Shown: piece by piece, positions 60,299 through 64,000 of the stretch | Layout: every line of letters starts with the position of its first letter | Numbering within the stretch: the stretch's first letter is position 1 | Assembly (NCBI RefSeq): GCF_036030735.1 | Contig: NZ_CP107928.1 | Location: forward strand, 6,324,001-6,388,000 | DNA: 64,000 nt | Direction: 5' to 3' | Origin: Streptomyces sp. NBC_00425 | GTDB taxonomy: Bacteria; Actinomycetota; Actinomycetes; Streptomycetales; Streptomycetaceae | Position numbers and translations under genes: made by a program | The notes under the pieces: model-generated | What the model saw: only the letters and a program-made list of their open reading frames with translations | Databases searched by the model: none | Told to the model about the DNA's origin: nothing

Positions 60299-61834
60299 AT
60301 GACGACGACACCCCGGACGAGCCCGGTTCCCCCGGCTGTCCCGACCGCTTCACGTCCTGCTGCCAGTAAAGACCCCGGCACTGACAATCAGTCCCGGCGG
60401 CTGCTGGCGGTGGTGCTCGCAGCCCAGTTCATGGCACTGCTCGACGTCTTCATCGTGAACGTCGCGGCCCCCACGATCGGTTCCGACCTCGACGCCTCCG
60501 GAGCCGACCTCCAACTGGTCGTCGCCGGCTACGCCATCACGTACTCCGTGCTGCTGATCACCGGTGCGCGGCTCGGCGACCGGTTCGGACCAGGCCGCGT
60601 CCATCTGGTCGGGCTCGCCCTCTTCACGGCCGCCTCGCTGGCCTGCGGTCTGGCGCAGGGCAGCACCGAGCTGATCGTGTTCCGGCTGGTGCAGGGCGCG
60701 GGGTCGGCGGTGATGATCCCGCAGGTGCTGAGCCTGATCCAGCGCACGTTCAGCGGGGAGGCGCGGGTGAGGGCGCTCGGCGTCTACTCCGCGGTCCTCG
60801 CGGTCGGGGCGGCCGCCGGACAGGTGGCGGGAGGCGTGCTGGTGGACGCCGATCTGCTGGGCGCCGGGTGGCGTCCGGTGTTCCTCGTGAACGTGCCGGT
60901 GGGCCTCGTCCTGCTGGCGGTGGGCGGGCGCGTCCTGCCGCGGGGCGGCGGACTGCCGGGGCACTCGGCGGCGGTTACGGGAGCGGTGGGGGAGCGGGAG
61001 GCGGGCGCAGCGGCGCGGAGCAGGGCGCGCAGGATGGACTGGCCCGGTCTCGTGCTTCTGGGCGCTGCCGTGTCCCTGGTCACGGTCCCGCTCGTGCTCG
61101 GGCGGGAGGAGGACTGGCCGCTGTGGTCCTGGTTGTCACTGGCGGCCGGAGCCCTGGTGTTCCTGCTGTTCTGGGGTGCCGAGTCCCGGCTCGCCCGGCG
61201 TGGCGGCGACCCGCTGATCGCGCCCCGGGTACTGCGTCACCCCGGGATGGCGCTCGCCGTCCTGCGGGTGACGGCCGTCATGGCGGTCAACGGGGGCTTC
61301 CTGTTCGTGCTGACCTTGCACGTCCAGGGCGGCCTGGGGTTCAGCGCGCTGCGCGCCGGTCTCACCTTCGCGCCCACGGCGGTCGTCTTCGGCGCGGTCG
61401 GGCTGACCTGGCGCAGGTGGCCGGCCTCCTGGCAACGGGCCCTGATTCCTTCCGGGTTCGCGATACTCGCGCTGTCCGTGGTCGCGGTGGGGCTGGTCTT
61501 CCGGGGCGGTGACGACGGGGGCGCGTGGCTCTACACGGCGTACGCCGGAGTGGGCGTCGGACTCGCGCTCGCCTTCAGCCCGGCGCTGACCGGGGCGCTG
61601 GCCGCCGTGCTGCCCGAGGACGCGGCGGACGCCGGCGGGCTGCTGGCCACGGTCACCCAGCTCGGGCAGCTGATCGGTGTCGCCGCCTTCGGCACACTGT
61701 TCTTCAACCGCCTTGAGTCACTTGGTGCCCCGCAGGCGTATACCTCTGCGGAAGCGCTTCTCACATGCATGTTCGCGCTCGCTACGACAGCTGCCCTGGG
61801 TGCCGTGTCCGGACTGGTACTGAGGCGTCGCTGA
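60299..61834 (+). CDS. MFS transporter, DHA2 (14-helix) drug exporter type
   Basis: 511 aa. About 14 hydrophobic segments. Typical MFS-DHA2 motifs: LLAVVLAAQFMALLDVFIVN (motif D1 in helix 1), GARLGDRFGPGRVHLVGLAL (motif A), RLVQGAGSAVMIPQVLSLIQ (motif B), and AVLAVGAAAGQVAGGVLVD (motif C). Such proteins expel hydrophobic compounds by proton antiport. A charged Gly/Arg loop of about 30 residues sits between helices 6 and 7. The ATG at 60299 is chosen at the first sequence resembling relatives. Probably controlled by the divergent XRE gene. Confidence 0.9.
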   Translation: MTTTPRTSPVPPAVPTASRPAASKDPGTDNQSRRLLAVVLAAQFMALLDVFIVNVAAPTIGSDLDASGADLQLVVAGYAITYSVLLITGARLGDRFGPGRVHLVGLALFTAASLACGLAQGSTELIVFRLVQGAGSAVMIPQVLSLIQRTFSGEARVRALGVYSAVLAVGAAAGQVAGGVLVDADLLGAGWRPVFLVNVPVGLVLLAVGGRVLPRGGGLPGHSAAVTGAVGEREAGAAARSRARRMDWPGLVLLGAAVSLVTVPLVLGREEDWPLWSWLSLAAGALVFLLFWGAESRLARRGGDPLIAPRVLRHPGMALAVLRVTAVMAVNGGFLFVLTLHVQGGLGFSALRAGLTFAPTAVVFGAVGLTWRRWPASWQRALIPSGFAILALSVVAVGLVFRGGDDGGAWLYTAYAGVGVGLALAFSPALTGALAAVLPEDAADAGGLLATVTQLGQLIGVAAFGTLFFNRLESLGAPQAYTSAEALLTCMFALATTAALGAVSGLVLRRR

Positions 61835-61902
61835 CCGTATTGGTCCGGCCGTGGCAGAATCAAACGACCGGAGGGGGCGCGGCCCGACGGGAGGGAGTAG
61901 CG

Positions 61903-62076
61903 ATGCCTGCGAGCATCCGCGGAGAGGTCGGTCGTCTCTCCGGAGCAGCGGTGGGGCGGGACAAGGCCACCCGTCTCGGTTGCCCCTCCTGCGGTTCGGC
62001 CCATGTGGCTCAGGTTCTCGGCGACAACGGAGGGGTTTCCTACGTGTGCACGGCCTGCGGCCACAGCTGGAGCTGA
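61903..62076 (+). CDS. Small zinc-ribbon protein
   Basis: 57 aa. Two CxxC knuckles, CPSC and CTAC, spaced 18 residues apart (LGCPSCGSAHVAQVLGDNGG then VSYVCTACGHSWS), form a zinc ribbon like those of transcription factors TFIIS and RPB9 (C-x-x-C-G-H-x-W). GGGAGGGAG precedes ATG 61903. The stop is 3 nt from the next gene, so the two small proteins are probably made together. Function unknown. Confidence 0.8.
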   Translation: MPASIRGEVGRLSGAAVGRDKATRLGCPSCGSAHVAQVLGDNGGVSYVCTACGHSWS

Positions 62077-62079
62077 TCG

Positions 62080-62313
62080 ATGGGTGCACACAGGCGGAAG
62101 TGCGACTGGTGCGGCAGCGGCACCCCGATCGTCCGTGACATGGAGCCGGTCAACCCCGACTATCAGTACTGGTGCGAGGAATGCGCGCGGGCGCTGATCA
62201 TAAAGGGCGACCCGATCGAGACGTACCGCGAACTCGAGGGGGAGCCGATCTACGGCCGGCTCCTCGAGGAGCACTGCACGCTCAAGCGGTTCTATTCGTT
62301 CGTCACCGCTTGA
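62080..62313 (+). CDS. Small cysteine-rich conserved protein
   Basis: 77 aa. Two CxxC pairs (CDWCGSGTP and CEECARAL) plus a later Cys/His suggest one bound zinc. Remaining segments NPDYQYW, KGDPIETYRELEGEPIYGRL and CTLKRFYSF are aromatic and charged. Not a family I can name. GGAG at 62069-62072 precedes ATG 62080. Adjacent to the zinc ribbon at 61903, which may be a functional partner. Confidence 0.78.
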   Translation: MGAHRRKCDWCGSGTPIVRDMEPVNPDYQYWCEECARALIIKGDPIETYRELEGEPIYGRLLEEHCTLKRFYSFVTA

Positions 62314-62352
62314 CGCCACATAAAGGGCTAAATCGGACGGGGCGGAAAGGAT

Positions 62353-62381
62353 TTGGCGGTCCGCCGCCGGACCGGTAAAGT
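62353..62381 (+). promoter_or_regulatory. Promoter of the second tRNA-Ala
   Basis: TTGGCG (62353-62358), 17-nt spacer, TAAAGT (62376-62381), a good sigma-70-type match 64 nt before the tRNA. Confidence 0.6.
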
Positions 62382-62445
62382 TGGCGTCGCCGCCGGGGAA
62401 ACCGGGCGGCACGGTCAAGATCGCGGCTCTGCCGCTTGGCCACGA

Positions 62446-62518
62446 GGGGCTATAGCTCAGTTGGTAGAGCGCCTGCATGGCATGCAGGAGGTCAGGAGTT
62501 CAATTCTCCTTAGCTCCA
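62446..62518 (+). tRNA. tRNA-Ala (anticodon GGC), copy 2
   Basis: 73 nt, identical in every position to the tRNA at 59000, including the G3:U70 pair and GGC anticodon. Both copies are preceded by CACGAG. Upstream and downstream flanks otherwise differ. Confidence 0.97.
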
Positions 62519-62522
62519 CAAC

Positions 62523-62563
62523 AGATCCCGCCGGATCGGATGCGATTCGGCGGGATCTTTTTT
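62523..62563 (+). terminator. Rho-independent terminator of tRNA-Ala copy 2
   Basis: AGATCCCGCCG (62523-62533) pairs with CGGCGGGATCT (62548-62558), followed by TTTTT to 62563. Confidence 0.85.
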
Positions 62564-62596
62564 GTGTTCCGGCGCCTCGTTCCCGTGTGTGCCGTC

Positions 62597-62650
62597 ACGA
62601 ACGACGGACAGGGGCCGCCTTTTCTCGGGCGGCCCCTGTCCGTCGTTCGT
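62597..62650. terminator. Perfect 23-bp bidirectional terminator
   Basis: Arms 62597-62619 and 62628-62650 are perfectly complementary with loop TTTTCTCG. Lies between the tRNA and the convergent NuoF-like gene. Confidence 0.88.
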
Positions 62651-62672
62651 CGGCCTGTCGTCGGCGTGTTCC

Positions 62673-64000
62673 TCAGCGGCCGAGCGCGCGGCGGCCGCGA
62701 CCCTGGGAGAGGACCGGGAGGTTGCGGGCGGGCGCCTGCGCGCGCGTGTCCTCCTCGATGCGCAGGGCCAGCGCCGGACAGCGACGCACCGCGCGTAGAG
62801 CTTTCGCCTCGGCGTACTCCGGTACCTTCGCCTGCGCCACCGTCGGGAAGCCGTCGGCGCCGAGCTGGAAGACCTCGGGCAGGATGTCGGCGCAGAGGCC
62901 GTGGCCGCGGCAGAGCGTCCAGTCGACGAAGATCTTCTGACGGCTCGTGCCGCTCTCCTCCGGGGCTTGGCCGCTCGTGATGGCCGCGGGGGCCATGCCC
63001 GCCTCGAAGAGCGGCAGAACGCCCTCCACGGGCCGTCCGCAGCCGTTGCCGAGGACGTGGGCGGCGAGGTCGTCGGTGAACGCCTTGATGGTCGACTCCA
63101 GGAACATCGCGGAGCCGTCCGGGTGCGAGCACGCGCCGCGCCGCTTGACGTTCTTGGCGACCTGCTTGAGCGCCTCCAGGGCGGCCGGACCGCCCCCGTT
63201 GATGATGTCCTCCATGCCGCGCGCGGCGGCCGGCAGGCCGAGGTAGCAGGGGCCGCACTGACCCGCGCTCTCGTCGGCCAGCCATTGGGCCACGCGCAGG
63301 GACTCGCCCAGCGGGCAGGTCTCCTGGCTGATCGGCAGGATCGCGCCGGCGCCGAGCGCGCCGCCCACCGCGTCGAGCGAGTTGCGGGAGACGACCGCCT
63401 CGTTGACCGTCGCCGCGTCGATCCACTTGCCGTGGTAGCCGCCGGTCAGCACGCCCTGGGGCACCGGCGGGGCGCCCGCGAGCTGGAGGACGTAACGCAG
63501 CGGTACGCCGGTGGGGACCTCGATCACCATCGGACGGGCGACCGCGCCGGAGACCGTCAGCATGACGGTGCCCGGCTCGTCGTACAGGCCGGTGTTGCCG
63601 TACCGCTCCGGGCCGATGCGGGCGGCGATGGCCAGCTGGGCGAACGTCTCGGCGTTGGAGAGGAGGGTGGGCGCGCCGCCGACGCCGTTCTGCGAGGCGC
63701 TGACCTTGCGGCCGGGCGGGATCGGCGGGCCGCCGTCGATGGAGCGGATCAGCGACGCGGCGGCGCCCGTGACCATGCGGATCGGGTTGCGCTGGACGAA
63801 CGCCTTCAGAGCCGACCGACGCCCGTTGCTGAGCCCGCGTTCGGAGAGCGCGGCCTCCATGGAGCGCTGAGTGGATTCGCGGGTGACCCCCACCACGAGC
63901 GTGCGGGCACCCAGCGCCTCCGCGACGAGCAGCGCGCCGTCCAGGATGAGGTGCGGGGCGCGGTTGATGAGCACCGTGTCCTTGCGGCAGGCCGGTTCGT
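62673..64000 (-). CDS. NuoF-like flavoprotein fused to a C-terminal ferredoxin (partial)
   Basis: The 5' end lies beyond the window; 442 codons are visible and the frame runs to the edge (EPACRKDTVLINRAPHLILD). The NuoF-like part has the FMN/NADH-domain segment NAETFAQLAIAARIGPERYG, an SLBB region (GTVMLTVSGAVARPMVIEVP), and the helical iron-sulfur domain with SAGQCGPCYLG. After about residue 330 of the visible part a ferredoxin is appended: VDWTLCRGHGLCADILPEVF and a final RCPALAL. Its C-x5-C ... C-P spacing lacks the middle cysteine, as in [3Fe-4S] ferredoxins that serve P450 enzymes. It is not in a nuo operon, so a stand-alone NADH:ferredoxin-type electron donor is likely. Confidence 0.85.
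   Translation of the reverse strand, partial: EPACRKDTVLINRAPHLILDGALLVAEALGARTLVVGVTRESTQRSMEAALSERGLSNGRRSALKAFVQRNPIRMVTGAAASLIRSIDGGPPIPPGRKVSASQNGVGGAPTLLSNAETFAQLAIAARIGPERYGNTGLYDEPGTVMLTVSGAVARPMVIEVPTGVPLRYVLQLAGAPPVPQGVLTGGYHGKWIDAATVNEAVVSRNSLDAVGGALGAGAILPISQETCPLGESLRVAQWLADESAGQCGPCYLGLPAAARGMEDIINGGGPAALEALKQVAKNVKRRGACSHPDGSAMFLESTIKAFTDDLAAHVLGNGCGRPVEGVLPLFEAGMAPAAITSGQAPEESGTSRQKIFVDWTLCRGHGLCADILPEVFQLGADGFPTVAQAKVPEYAEAKALRAVRRCPALALRIEEDTRAQAPARNLPVLSQGRGRRALGR

Overview
The window is a chromosomal core segment of a Streptomyces (or very close actinomycete). Evidence: very high GC with GC-rich third codon positions, many GTG starts, and a backbone order typical of the genus: ndk-mreB-mreC-mreD-pbp2-rodA, radical-SAM pair, RNase E/G, rplU-rpmA-obg, proB-proA, nadD-LCP-rsfS, tRNA-Ala. 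All calls were made by reading the sequence and recognising families; no database search was run.

Layout. 1-6.7 kb: end of ndk, then the mre cell-shape/spore-wall operon. 6.8-14.8 kb: a CYTH-CHAD protein and a radical SAM protein (TIGR03960 type). These are followed by three unrelated genes: a secreted collagen-like protein on the minus strand, a divergent GT2/TPR glycosyltransferase, and a repeat-built membrane protein. They separate the radical SAM gene from its usual partner, the TIGR03936/DUF2344 gene. 15-19.3 kb: a giant RNase E/G with long disordered arms, closed by a strong hairpin.

19.7-31.1 kb: nucleotide-sugar and glycan locus. An aminotransferase (WbpE-like), Gfo/Idh oxidoreductase (WbpB-like), UDP-sugar 6-dehydrogenase (WbpA-like) and left-handed beta-helix acetyltransferase (WbpD-like) together match the known route to UDP-2,3-diacetamido-2,3-dideoxyglucuronic acid. 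Three large glycosyltransferases and an acyltransferase accompany them. 31.2-37.3 kb: mobile-element debris. It holds a 5'-truncated RHS/YD-repeat toxin with a Hint domain and papain-like tip, its coupled immunity candidate, a tyrosine integrase remnant whose catalytic Tyr codon is a stop, and Uma2-family genes.

38.1-40.5 kb: rplU-rpmA-obg, with a clear sigma-70-type promoter and a 20-bp perfect terminator. 41.2-47.9 kb: a second wall-polymer block with a Bcs1-like CDP-ribitol synthase, a TagF-like polymerase, a TarS-like glycosyltransferase and a polysaccharide pyruvyl transferase. 48.1-58.9 kb: proB, a small conserved gene, proA, two related single-pass membrane proteins, an M48 peptidase, two tiny membrane proteins, nadD, an LCP ligase, rsfS and a histidine phosphatase. 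59-62.5 kb: two identical tRNA-Ala(GGC) genes bracket an XRE/MmyB regulator, a divergent MFS exporter and two small cysteine-rich proteins. The window ends inside a NuoF-like/ferredoxin fusion on the minus strand.

The unifying theme is cell-envelope construction. The MreBCD/PBP2/RodA elongation machinery, two glycopolymer synthesis blocks and an LCP ligase able to attach polymers to peptidoglycan all lie within 57 kb.
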